A stretch of 16,374 bases of DNA from an uncultured Oscillospiraceae bacterium (lineage in GTDB: Bacteria; Bacillota; Clostridia; Oscillospirales; Oscillospiraceae). The notes below the pieces were generated by a model. The model worked only from the letters and a program-made list of their open reading frames with translations. It did no database searches and was not told the DNA's origin. The stretch spans positions 1-16,374 of the forward strand of contig CAKTMO010000029.1 of assembly GCA_934573935.1 (NCBI GenBank), read 5' to 3'. Shown here in pieces: positions 6,420-13,436 of this stretch (positions are counted from its first letter, which is position 1; the number at the start of each line of letters is the position of its first letter). Made by a program: the position numbers and the translations under genes.

Positions 6420-7631
6420 ATGGAACAGAGAGTTTTCAGCGTCACGGAGGTCAATCAGTATATCAAGCAGGTCATCGACAGCGTGCCGTTGCTGGAGGGG
6501 CTGCTGATCCGAGGCGAGCTGTCCAATTATAAGGTCTATCCCTCCGGCCACCACTATTTCACCCTGAAGGACGGAGAGAGCGCCATCCGCTGCGTTATCT
6601 TTCGGGGCAGCGCAGGGCGGCTGCGGTTCCGGCCGGAGAACGGCATGCGGGTCATCGCGGCGGGGCGCATCAGCGTGTACCCGCGGGATGGCGCGTATCA
6701 GCTGTACTGCACATCCCTGTCGGCGGACGGTATCGGCGACCTGTATGTGGCCTTTGAGCAGCTGAAGGAACAGCTGGATCGGGAGGGGCTGTTCGATCCG
6801 GCCCACAAGAAGCCGCTGCCCCTGTATCCGCAGCGCATCGCCATTATTACGTCGTCGGCGGGCGCGGCGGTGCACGATATGATCCGGATCCTGCGGCGGC
6901 GCTATCCCATTGCTAAGGTGCTGCTGCTTCCGGTGCGGGTGCAGGGTGTGGAGGCGCCGCCGGAGATCGTGGGCGCCATTCGCTACGCCAACCGCTGGCA
7001 GCTGGCGGATGTGCTGATCGTGGGACGGGGCGGCGGCTCCATTGAAGACCTGTGGGCGTTTAATGACGAGCGGGTGGCGCGGGCCATCTATGCCTCTGAC
7101 ATCCCTGTGATCTCTGCCGTGGGGCACGAACCGGATGTGACTATCTCCGATTTTGTGGCGGATCGGCGGGCGTCTACGCCGTCCAACGCGGCGGAGATCG
7201 CCGTGCCGGATCAGGAGGAGCTGCGAAACCGGCTGGACGGCGTACGACGGGCCATGGCCCAGGCGGTGCGCAAGACCCTGGAAAAGGCGGACGGACAGTG
7301 GCGGGCGCTGGCGGCCAAACGGGTGCTGACCGATCCTATGGCGTTTATCGACGACCGGCGGATGCAGCTGGACAGCGTGCAGCAGCGGCTGGGATTGACA
7401 GCCCACCGGCAGATGAGCGCACGGCAGCAGCAGTTTGCCGCGCTGGCGGCGTCACTGGATGCCCTCAGCCCGCTGAAGGTGCTGAGCCGGGGCTACGCCA
7501 TGGCCCAGGCGGCGGATGGCGCGGTGCTGCGGACAAGCCGTCAGGTAAAAGAGGGCGACAGGATCCGCGTGCGTCTGGGACAGGGCGCACTGGCGTGTAC
7601 GGTGGACGAGACCATGGATGAGGAGGACTGA
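6420..7631 (+). CDS. xseA: Exodeoxyribonuclease VII large subunit
   Basis: This 403-aa catalytic subunit of exonuclease VII degrades single-stranded DNA from both ends into short acid-soluble fragments. An N-terminal OB fold (about 1-100, VTEVNQYIK and IRGELSNYK) binds DNA. The catalytic domain holds GRGGGSIEDLWAFNDE (about 202-217) and VGHEPDVTISDFVADRRASTPSNAAE (about 234-259), both hallmarks of the family. A long coiled-coil region (about 265-345) for XseB binding and a C-terminal LSRGYAMA segment follow. It starts at the ATG after AAGGAG (6409-6414). xseB follows two bases later, so the two subunits are co-translated. Confidence 0.97.
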   Translation: MEQRVFSVTEVNQYIKQVIDSVPLLEGLLIRGELSNYKVYPSGHHYFTLKDGESAIRCVIFRGSAGRLRFRPENGMRVIAAGRISVYPRDGAYQLYCTSLSADGIGDLYVAFEQLKEQLDREGLFDPAHKKPLPLYPQRIAIITSSAGAAVHDMIRILRRRYPIAKVLLLPVRVQGVEAPPEIVGAIRYANRWQLADVLIVGRGGGSIEDLWAFNDERVARAIYASDIPVISAVGHEPDVTISDFVADRRASTPSNAAEIAVPDQEELRNRLDGVRRAMAQAVRKTLEKADGQWRALAAKRVLTDPMAFIDDRRMQLDSVQQRLGLTAHRQMSARQQQFAALAASLDALSPLKVLSRGYAMAQAADGAVLRTSRQVKEGDRIRVRLGQGALACTVDETMDEED

Positions 7632-7633
7632 AA

Positions 7634-7864
7634 ATGGCCGCGAAAAAAACTTTTGAAGAAAATATGGCACGTTTAGAGGAGATCGTGGGCAAACTGGAAA
7701 AGGGCGACGCCCAGCTGAGCGACTCTTTGAAGCTGTTTGAAGAGGGGACGAAGCTGATCGGTCAGTGCCGCGGTGAATTGGATAAGGCGGAGCAGCAGGT
7801 GGTCAAGCTGATGAAGGGCCCCGACGGCGCACCTGTGGAAAGTGATTTTTTAAGCGAGGAATAA
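7634..7864 (+). CDS. xseB: Exodeoxyribonuclease VII small subunit
   Basis: This 76-aa helical hairpin protein wraps the XseA coiled coil in multiple copies. The family signature is complete: FEENMARLEEIVGKLEKGDAQLSDSLKLFEEG, then a second helix with CRGELDKAEQQV. It starts two bases after the xseA stop, with GGAGGA inside the end of xseA as its ribosome site. The short C-terminal tail (PDGAPVESDFLSEE) is variable in the family. Confidence 0.96.
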   Translation: MAAKKTFEENMARLEEIVGKLEKGDAQLSDSLKLFEEGTKLIGQCRGELDKAEQQVVKLMKGPDGAPVESDFLSEE

Positions 7865-7865
7865 T

Positions 7866-8735
7866 ATGGAATACGAAGCGAGATATCAGGAATACCAGCA
7901 GGCGGTGGAGCGCTATCTGGAGGGTCTGTTTACCGGAGAGGTACCGTATGGCAGGCTGTATGAGGCGATGCGCTATACCATTTTAGGCGGCGGAAAGCGG
8001 ATCCGGCCGGTGCTGACGCTGGAGTTTGCCCGTCTGGGCGGCGTGGACTGGCATTTGGCACTGCCCTTTGCCTGTGCGCTGGAGCTGGTGCACAATTACA
8101 GCCTCATCCATGACGATCTGCCCTGCATGGATGACGACGATCTGCGGCGGGGCAAGCCTACCTGCCACAAGGCGTATGGCGAGACGCTGGCCATTCTGGC
8201 GGGGGACGCCCTGCAGCCGGAGGCATTTCGACTGATCCTGGAGGCACCGGTGCTGTCCACGGACACGCGGCTAGAGGCACTGCGGGTGCTGACAAGGGCC
8301 TGCGGTGCGGACGGCATGGTGGGCGGCCAGGTGCTGGACACCGTGTATGACGTGACGGACGCCGAAGGTCTGACTCAGCTGAACCGCCTGAAGACCGGCG
8401 TAATGATCTCCGGCGCGGCGGAGCTGGGCTGTGTAGCCGCCAAGATGAACGCGGGCATGCGCCAGCAGGCGCTGGTGTATGCGGACAACATCGGTCGTGC
8501 CTTCCAGATCCGTGACGACATGCTGGATGTGGTGGGCGACGCCGCGGTGTTCGGCAAGCCCATCGGCTCGGATCGGGAGGAGGGCAAGGTCACCTTTGCG
8601 GATGTGCTGGGGCTGGAGGGCTGCGCCCAGGAAGTGGAGCGCTGCACCGACGCGGCCAAGGCCGCCGTCGCCAATTGGTCGGATCATCAGTTCCTGTGGG
8701 AGCTGGCTGACCGCATGGCGGGGCGGGATAAATAA
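7866..8735 (+). CDS. ispA: Polyprenyl (farnesyl) diphosphate synthase
   Basis: This 289-aa trans-prenyltransferase condenses isopentenyl diphosphate with allylic diphosphates to give farnesyl diphosphate for undecaprenyl and quinone synthesis. GGGKRIRP (41-48) binds diphosphate. The first Asp-rich motif DDLPCMDD (83-90) has the two-residue insertion of bacterial type II farnesyl synthases. The second motif has D217, D218 and D221 (QIRDDMLDVVGD), followed by GKPIGSDREEGKVTF. The length is right for the family. The start lies one base after the xseB stop. Farnesyl rather than geranylgeranyl product is inferred from family and xseB linkage. The usual next gene, dxs, is not here; a terminator and an unrelated regulator follow. 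Confidence 0.94.
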   Translation: MEYEARYQEYQQAVERYLEGLFTGEVPYGRLYEAMRYTILGGGKRIRPVLTLEFARLGGVDWHLALPFACALELVHNYSLIHDDLPCMDDDDLRRGKPTCHKAYGETLAILAGDALQPEAFRLILEAPVLSTDTRLEALRVLTRACGADGMVGGQVLDTVYDVTDAEGLTQLNRLKTGVMISGAAELGCVAAKMNAGMRQQALVYADNIGRAFQIRDDMLDVVGDAAVFGKPIGSDREEGKVTFADVLGLEGCAQEVERCTDAAKAAVANWSDHQFLWELADRMAGRDK

Positions 8736-8749
8736 GGATATGATATGCC

Positions 8750-8786
8750 GCGGCGTGTACCGGATGGTACACGCCGCAATATTTTT
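8750..8786 (+). terminator. Intrinsic terminator after ispA
   Basis: A 12-bp perfect stem (8750-8761 with 8766-8777) with a GGAT loop is followed by AATATTTTT. It begins 14 bases after the ispA stop and closes the asp23-to-ispA cluster before the promoter of the next gene. Confidence 0.9.
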
Positions 8787-8800
8787 GCGAATTCTTCACA

Positions 8801-8836
8801 ATCTGAAAACTCTACTTGAAAAAGAAGTTGTCAGAT
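8801..8836 (+). promoter_or_regulatory. Bipartite inverted repeat across the regulator's promoter (probable operator)
   Basis: The arms ATCTGAAAACT (8801-8811) and AGTTGTCAGAT (8826-8836) are reverse complements at 10 of 11 positions with a 14-base gap. The repeat covers the -35 box and reaches the extended -10 TG. Such a position fits autorepression by the GntR/RCK_C protein encoded just downstream. BusR, its closest described type, is known to bind bipartite operators. Binding itself is inferred. Confidence 0.6.
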
Positions 8837-8844
8837 GATATACT
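8816..8844 (+). promoter_or_regulatory. Promoter of the GntR/RCK_C regulator gene
   Basis: The -35 TTGAAA (8816-8821), a 17-bp spacer and the -10 TATACT (8839-8844) are preceded by TGA, an extended -10. It lies 33 bases before the ATG and after the ispA terminator. This spacing and -10 match those of the asp23 promoter. Confidence 0.85.
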
Positions 8845-8876
8845 GTTTTTGGGAAAATTGGAAGGGGGTGGCTAAG

Positions 8877-9494
8877 ATGGATCATGACGGACTTACCCAG
8901 TATACGCGGATCGCAATATCGCTGGCGGAGCGGATCGCGTCGGGCCAGCTGAAGGAGGGGGAGAAGATCTCCGGACGCTCCAAGCTGTCGCCGGAATACA
9001 ACGTCTCGCCGGAGACGATCCGGCGGGCGCTGCGGCTGCTGGCAGATATGAAGGTGGTGGAGGTGAAGGAGCAGAGCGGCGTATATGTTTTGTCCGCCGA
9101 CAATGCCCGCCGCTATCTTCACAATTTTGAGGACAAGACCGACATGCGCGGCAAGCAGCAGCAGCTGAGACAGCTGCTGGCTCGTCAGGAACAGCTGAAC
9201 CGCCAGATGACGGAGCTGTGCCGCGATATTCTGGACGAGACCAGTCAGACGCCGGACGGCCTGCCCAACTACAGCTGCCGGATACCGGAGGATTGGGCGA
9301 ACAGCGGTACCACCGTGGGGGCCCTGCGATTCTGGCAGGCCACCGGCGCCACTATTGTGGCGATCCGCCGCAACCTGTCCTATATCGTCTCGCCCGGCCC
9401 CTATGCGGAGCTGTATGGCGGGGATACAGTGATTTTTGTGGGTGACGCCAAAGCCCGCGAGGCGGTGTCCCGTTTCTTCTCAGGCACATCATGA
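8877..9494 (+). CDS. GntR-family regulator with C-terminal RCK_C (TrkA-C) domain, BusR-like
   Basis: This 205-aa protein is a likely ligand-controlled repressor. Residues 6-73 form a GntR winged helix (YNVSPETIRRALRLLADMKVVEV holds the recognition helix and wing). Residues 90-125 are a Gln/Leu/Arg-rich helix, probably a coiled coil. Residues about 142-203 form an RCK_C domain (VGALRFWQATGATIVAIRR, LYGGDTVIFVGD). The same domain order is known in BusR of streptococci and lactococci, which binds c-di-AMP through RCK_C and represses an osmolyte transporter. AAGGGGG eight bases before the ATG at 8877 decides the start; the frame is open further upstream into the promoter. The symporter gene follows 37 bases later, probably as its target and operon partner. 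Ligand binding is inferred from the domain, not shown. Confidence 0.88.
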   Translation: MDHDGLTQYTRIAISLAERIASGQLKEGEKISGRSKLSPEYNVSPETIRRALRLLADMKVVEVKEQSGVYVLSADNARRYLHNFEDKTDMRGKQQQLRQLLARQEQLNRQMTELCRDILDETSQTPDGLPNYSCRIPEDWANSGTTVGALRFWQATGATIVAIRRNLSYIVSPGPYAELYGGDTVIFVGDAKAREAVSRFFSGTS

Positions 9495-9496
9495 TC

Positions 9497-9510
9497 CCGA
9501 CAGCTGTCGG
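9497..9510. promoter_or_regulatory. Perfect 14-bp palindrome between regulator and symporter genes
   Basis: CCGACAGCTGTCGG is a perfect palindrome starting three bases after the regulator's stop and ending 21 bases before the symporter's start codon. With no loop it is a better DNA operator than a terminator, and no T run follows. Its core GACAGCT resembles the GACAACT core (reverse complement of AGTTGTC) in the repeat at 8826-8836. A role is inferred. Confidence 0.45.
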
Positions 9511-9531
9511 AGCACGAAAGGAGTTTTTCAA

Positions 9532-10992
9532 TTGGTACACAATGAATTGCATGCCATCGACCTGGGCATTATCGCCGCCTATCTCGTTGCCATGGTGGCT
9601 ATCGGCGTGGTGGTGGTGAAAAAGGTGCAGAGCACCGACGACTACTATCTGGGTGGACGTTCCTTCGGCCCGCTGGTGCTGATGGCGACGGTGTGCGCCA
9701 CTATCATCGGCGGCAGCGGCCTGATGGGCCGCGCCGGTGTGGCGTATTCCAGCGGCTTCAAGGCTATTATGACGGCGCTGCCCTATCTGCTGGGTATGTT
9801 CATCTTCTCCGGCTTTGCCGGACGTATCTCCGCTGTGGGTACGACGTTCAATGTCACCTCCATCCCAGACCTGTTTGAGCAGCGGTTTGGAAAGACCTCA
9901 AAGGTGATCCTGGGTTGCCTGATCGCCTTTACCATGATGGGTACCGTGGCCTCTCAGGTGACGGCCACCGCCACCATCATCAACATGCTGGGCAATGAGA
10001 TCGGCATCTCCTATGAAATGGGCGCGCTGATCGCCTGCGCGGTGTTCATTATTTACACCGCGACCTCCGGCCTGTTCGGCGTGATCTATACGGATGTGTT
10101 TCAGTTTGTCATGCTGATCCTGTTCGTGTACATCATGATCCCTGCGGCGTCTCTGTCCAAGCTGGGCGGCTTCTCCGTATTTCTGGAGAATCTGGCGCCG
10201 GAGCTGGCAAAGCCTTACGTGGACGGTAATATCATCGGCGACATCATTACATACTTTGTCTTCACGCTGGCGGGTGCGGAGATGTGGCAGCGTGCGTTTG
10301 CTGCCAAGAGCCAGAAGGCCGCCAAGGAGGGTCTGTTCCTGGGTACTTTCGTCTATGGTCTGACCATCCCTCTGGTGTGGTTCATGGGCGTGGTGGCCCA
10401 TCAGCTGGTCAGCGCGGAAAAGATCGCCCAGTACGGTTCCACCGATGCAGTGGTGCCTGCGCTGGCTATTGAGATCCTGCCGGTGGGTTTGACGGGACTG
10501 GCGCTGGCGGGCATTTTGTCAGTCATCATGTCCACGGCGGACAGCTATCTCATCGTCTCCGTTCAGACCTGCGTTCACGATATCTATAAGGTGTTCAAGC
10601 CCGACATTCCGGAGAAGAAGGAGCTGCGGCTGACCCGCGTGTTCGCCTTCATCCTGCCGCTGGGCGCGCTGGTCATCGCGCTGTATATCAAAAATGCCTA
10701 CAACATCCTGATGTTTGCCTGGAGCTTCTACGCCGCGGCGGCGGGCCTGCCGGCCTTTGCTGCGCTGTATTGGAAGAAGGCCACCAAGGGCGGTATCATC
10801 TCCGGCATGGCGGCGGGCTTTGTGGTGTGCGTGGGCTGGAAGCTCATCGGCACGCCCTTCGGTCTCGGCCCCACGGTGCCTGGCGCTATCGCCTGCGCCG
10901 CCGCGCTGGTCATCGTCAGTCTGGCGACTTACAAAAAGGCTCCTGCGCCCTTCCTGGATCCCTATCACAAGAAAACGGAGATTACCGGATAA
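9532..10992 (+). CDS. Sodium/solute symporter family (SSS) transporter
   Basis: This 486-aa integral membrane protein of the SSS family (PutP, PanF, OpuE, SGLT group) imports a solute with sodium. About 13 hydrophobic segments are visible. Family marks are DDYYLGGRSFGPLVL (36-50), GLFGVIYTDVFQFV (180-193), WQRAFAAKS (252-260) and the sodium-site helix LAGILSVIMSTADSYLIV (about 325-342). The start is a TTG with AAAGGAG eight bases upstream; the first ATG in frame lies well inside the membrane region, and the upstream frame is a shadow of the regulator. The substrate cannot be read from sequence. Proline, betaine or another osmolyte is suggested only by the BusR-like neighbour. It has a lower-hydrophobicity C-terminal tail and ends before a strong terminator. 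Confidence 0.93.
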   Translation: MVHNELHAIDLGIIAAYLVAMVAIGVVVVKKVQSTDDYYLGGRSFGPLVLMATVCATIIGGSGLMGRAGVAYSSGFKAIMTALPYLLGMFIFSGFAGRISAVGTTFNVTSIPDLFEQRFGKTSKVILGCLIAFTMMGTVASQVTATATIINMLGNEIGISYEMGALIACAVFIIYTATSGLFGVIYTDVFQFVMLILFVYIMIPAASLSKLGGFSVFLENLAPELAKPYVDGNIIGDIITYFVFTLAGAEMWQRAFAAKSQKAAKEGLFLGTFVYGLTIPLVWFMGVVAHQLVSAEKIAQYGSTDAVVPALAIEILPVGLTGLALAGILSVIMSTADSYLIVSVQTCVHDIYKVFKPDIPEKKELRLTRVFAFILPLGALVIALYIKNAYNILMFAWSFYAAAAGLPAFAALYWKKATKGGIISGMAAGFVVCVGWKLIGTPFGLGPTVPGAIACAAALVIVSLATYKKAPAPFLDPYHKKTEITG

Positions 10993-11002
10993 TAAAGAGC
11001 AG

Positions 11003-11039
11003 AAAACGCCATCGAAAGCACCGCTTTCGATGGCGTTTT
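11003..11039 (+). terminator. Intrinsic terminator after the symporter gene
   Basis: A perfect 17-bp stem (11003-11019 with 11023-11039) with an ACC loop starts and ends in AAAA/TTTT, so it can act on both strands. It begins ten bases after the symporter's stop. Confidence 0.93.
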
Positions 11040-11060
11040 GTTTGAAATGATGGTGGTATT

Positions 11061-11082
11061 CCGACAGCTATCGTGCTATAGT
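11061..11082 (+). promoter_or_regulatory. Extended -10 promoter and operator-like repeat before the NapH-like gene
   Basis: TGCTATAGT (11074-11082) is a good extended -10; no convincing -35 is seen 17 bp upstream. CCGACAGCTATCGT (11061-11074) lies exactly in the spacer and matches the palindrome at 9497-9510 at 12 of 14 bases. A regulator bound there would block RNA polymerase. Whether the two sites share a regulator is inference. Confidence 0.5.
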
Positions 11083-11112
11083 AGTTCCAACAGAAAGCGC
11101 CGGAGGGGAAAG

Positions 11113-11955
11113 ATGAAAGAGAAACGATCCTGGAAGAAATATCTGCCGCCGCTGTTGCTGCTGCTTTTGTTTGAAGCAGTGGCAGTTACCCTGTGGCTGG
11201 CAAAAGGAAATTTGTTTTATCTGCTGAATTTCAGCTATATCGGAGGCTGCCTTGCGCTGGGAACGGCGCTGTTCACCGCCGGAAAGAGGTATGCGCGCCG
11301 CTTTGTGCAGCTGGCGGTGGGGCTGTATATGCTGGTATACCTGGGCATTATCTCCCGCGAGAATATGCAGATCGAGGGCTTTTGGTATTACCTGTTCCTG
11401 GGCTCCTTCGAGGCGGCCACGATCCACTATGCGGTGGCGAAGATCTTCGGGCCGCTGCTGTTTGGACGTGGCTGGTGCGGGTATGCCTGCTGGACGGCCA
11501 TGGTGCTGGATCTTCTGCCTTACAAGCAGCCGCAGGCCCATAGAAGGGAGAAGCTGGGTGCTTTGCGGTATGTGATGTTTGCCCTGTCGCTGGCGCTGGT
11601 GTCCGGACTGTTTCTAACAAAGGCCGCGCAGCTGGAGAGGATCATGTTCTGGCTGTTTCTTGCCGGAAACGCGCTGTACTATGCCGTTGGCATCGCGCTG
11701 GCGTATGGGTTAAAGGACAACCGCGCCTTTTGCAAGTACCTGTGCCCTGTTACCGTGTTTTTGAAGCCGATGAGCTATTTCTCCCTGCTGCGTGTTCACT
11801 GTGATGAGAGCAAATGCGCCCACTGCGGCAAGTGCCTGCGGGTCTGCCCCATGGATGTGGAGGTCAACAAAGAGTCCCGAAAGCGGAAGAACGGAACAGA
11901 GTGCATCCTGTGCTACGAATGTACCAAAAGCTGCCCCACAAAGGCGCTGCGGTAA
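11113..11955 (+). CDS. NapH/YccM-like membrane 4Fe-4S protein
   Basis: This 280-aa integral membrane iron-sulfur protein is related to NapH, MauN and YccM, which pass electrons between quinols or ferredoxin and redox partners. Membrane helices are visible at about 12-29, 40-56, 66-81, 92-113, 152-168 and 177-199. Two conserved cysteine motifs flank the last helices: GRGWCGYAC (118-126) and FCKYLCP (206-212). The cytoplasmic tail has two 4Fe-4S motifs, C235-C238-C241-C245 and C264-C267-C270-C274. The ATG at 11113 follows GGAGGGG; the frame is open upstream but only over the promoter. No redox partner is adjacent, so its role is unknown. Its stop lies five bases from the convergent ABC permease's stop. 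Confidence 0.9.
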   Translation: MKEKRSWKKYLPPLLLLLLFEAVAVTLWLAKGNLFYLLNFSYIGGCLALGTALFTAGKRYARRFVQLAVGLYMLVYLGIISRENMQIEGFWYYLFLGSFEAATIHYAVAKIFGPLLFGRGWCGYACWTAMVLDLLPYKQPQAHRREKLGALRYVMFALSLALVSGLFLTKAAQLERIMFWLFLAGNALYYAVGIALAYGLKDNRAFCKYLCPVTVFLKPMSYFSLLRVHCDESKCAHCGKCLRVCPMDVEVNKESRKRKNGTECILCYECTKSCPTKALR

Positions 11956-11960
11956 CGGGA

Positions 11961-12569
11961 TCAGCCCCGCCGCACCCGATAGAGGCGGACGGAGATGGCA
12001 TAGGAGGCGGCAAATACCGCGATGGTCACAGCCAGCAGCATCAGCAGCACCGAATAGACGCTGATAGCGTCTAAAGACGCGACCACCGTATCCATGCTGG
12101 CGGCAAAATACGCGACGAAGCCGCAGGTCAGCAGAATGTAGATGATGCGGCCCTTTTCCACGCCCAGACGGAACATCAGCGGCAGGTCGATCAGCATCAT
12201 CAGCAGGGCGATGCAGGCCATCAGCGGGATGCTGATCAGCGCTTCCGTGTCAAGCGGTACGCGGCGCACCGTGTCGATCACCACCTGTGCCGCGGCGGAC
12301 AGCGCCGAGATGCTGCCCACCAGCAGCAAGCCCAGCATATACTTGCTGCCCACGATGGCGCGGGTGGAGTAGGGCATCATGGACGCCAGTTCGTCCCACT
12401 TGCTGCGCTCGTCATAGGCCAGCGCCGTAATGGGCAGCATGGCGCCGTAAAAGAGGGCGAACGCCGTGGCGGACAGGCTGGGAACACAGGCAAACACCAA
12501 CATCAGCAGCAGTATGACCTTCGTCTGCTTGCACAGACTCAGGATATCCTTCAACAGCAATCCCTTCAT
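11961..12569 (-). CDS. ABC-2 type transporter permease
   Basis: This 202-aa membrane protein resembles the ABC2_membrane_5 type (N-terminal MKGLLLKDI pattern). It has six hydrophobic segments, at about 17-37, 42-52, 77-94, 109-130, 140-157 and 166-191. Its start overlaps the ATPase stop (ATGA), so it is the membrane partner of that ATPase. ABC transporters paired with YtrA-type regulators often respond to envelope-active compounds, but nothing in the sequence gives the substrate. It ends the operon, and no terminator is seen before the convergent iron-sulfur gene. Confidence 0.88.
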   Translation of the reverse strand: MKGLLLKDILSLCKQTKVILLLMLVFACVPSLSATAFALFYGAMLPITALAYDERSKWDELASMMPYSTRAIVGSKYMLGLLLVGSISALSAAAQVVIDTVRRVPLDTEALISIPLMACIALLMMLIDLPLMFRLGVEKGRIIYILLTCGFVAYFAASMDTVVASLDAISVYSVLLMLLAVTIAVFAASYAISVRLYRVRRG

Positions 12570-13420
12570 TTCTGCGCACCTCCTTTTGCCAAAAACAGGA
12601 TGATATCCTCCAGATTCGTGTGCTCCAGCGGCAGGTCATAGGGGACCCTGCTCCGCAGCACCAGTGCGCGTACGCCGTAGGGATCACGCTCCACGCTGAC
12701 GACGCTGTCCTCCGGCAGATCAGCCAGCCGGTCATTGGATAGCCGTACCAGAGCGTATTCCTCCAGCAGCCGGTCCTTTTCTTCGCACAGCACCAGCTTC
12801 CCTTTGCGGAGGAAGGCGATGTAGTCGCAGATCTTTTCCAGATCGCTGACAATGTGGGAGGACAGCAGAATGGAGCGGTCCTCCTGGCGGGTGTACTCGT
12901 TAAAGATCTCCAGGATCTCGTCGCGCACCATGGGGTCAAGGCCGCTGGTGGCTTCGTCCAGGATCAGGAGCTTTGCCTGATGGGACAGGGCCACGGCGAT
13001 GGCCAGCTTCATTTTCATGCCGCGGGAGTAGTCCTTGAAGCCTTTCGTCAGGGGCAGGTCAAAACGCTGCAAATAGCGGGCGTAGGTCTCCGGCTCCCAG
13101 CGGCGGTAGGTTTTGGCCATGATCCGGCCTACGTCTTTGGCGTTCAGCATTTCGGGGAAGTAGGCTTCGTCCAGCACTACGCCGATGTCCTCCTTCACAT
13201 CGTGAAAGACGGTGCTTTGATTGTCCATGCCCAGCACCGATATGGCGCCGCTGTCCGGCTGAATGGCGTTCATAATGAGTTTGATGGTGGTGCTTTTTCC
13301 CGCGCCGTTTTCGCCGACCAGTCCCATGATACTGCCGGACGGCAGCGAAAGATCAAAGCTTCCCAGCCGGAAGCCGGGGTATTCTTTGGTCAGATGATGG
13401 ATCTTGATTGCGTTTTCCAT
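12566..13420 (-). CDS. ABC transporter ATP-binding protein
   Basis: This 284-aa ATPase of an export-type (YtrB-like) ABC system has all nucleotide-binding motifs. Walker A is GENGAGKST (36-44), the signature region is YSRGMKMKLAIA (131-142), Walker B is LLILDEATSGLDP (151-163) and the H-loop histidine is H189 (SSH). The signature has SRGM in place of the usual SGGQ, as is common in this exporter subgroup. A C-terminal accessory part (about 215-284) follows. The ATG has AAAGGAT before it, overlapping the end of the regulator gene. It is the middle gene of a three-gene operon, regulator, ATPase and permease, and overlaps the permease by four bases. Confidence 0.93.
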   Translation of the reverse strand: MENAIKIHHLTKEYPGFRLGSFDLSLPSGSIMGLVGENGAGKSTTIKLIMNAIQPDSGAISVLGMDNQSTVFHDVKEDIGVVLDEAYFPEMLNAKDVGRIMAKTYRRWEPETYARYLQRFDLPLTKGFKDYSRGMKMKLAIAVALSHQAKLLILDEATSGLDPMVRDEILEIFNEYTRQEDRSILLSSHIVSDLEKICDYIAFLRKGKLVLCEEKDRLLEEYALVRLSNDRLADLPEDSVVSVERDPYGVRALVLRSRVPYDLPLEHTNLEDIILFLAKGGAQK

Positions 13421-13436
13421 GATGATCTTATCCTTT

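Noticed and set aside
6006..7406. A 466-codon open frame on the - strand across nusB and xseA
   Set aside because: It lies fully antisense to two unmistakable genes. Its translation is rich in His, Arg, Gln and Leu, as expected for the complement of GC-rich codons, and no ribosome site or promoter was seen.
9497..9510. The palindrome after the regulator gene as an intrinsic terminator
   Set aside because: As RNA it could form only a 5-bp stem with an AGCT loop, and no run of U follows. A DNA-binding site is the better reading.
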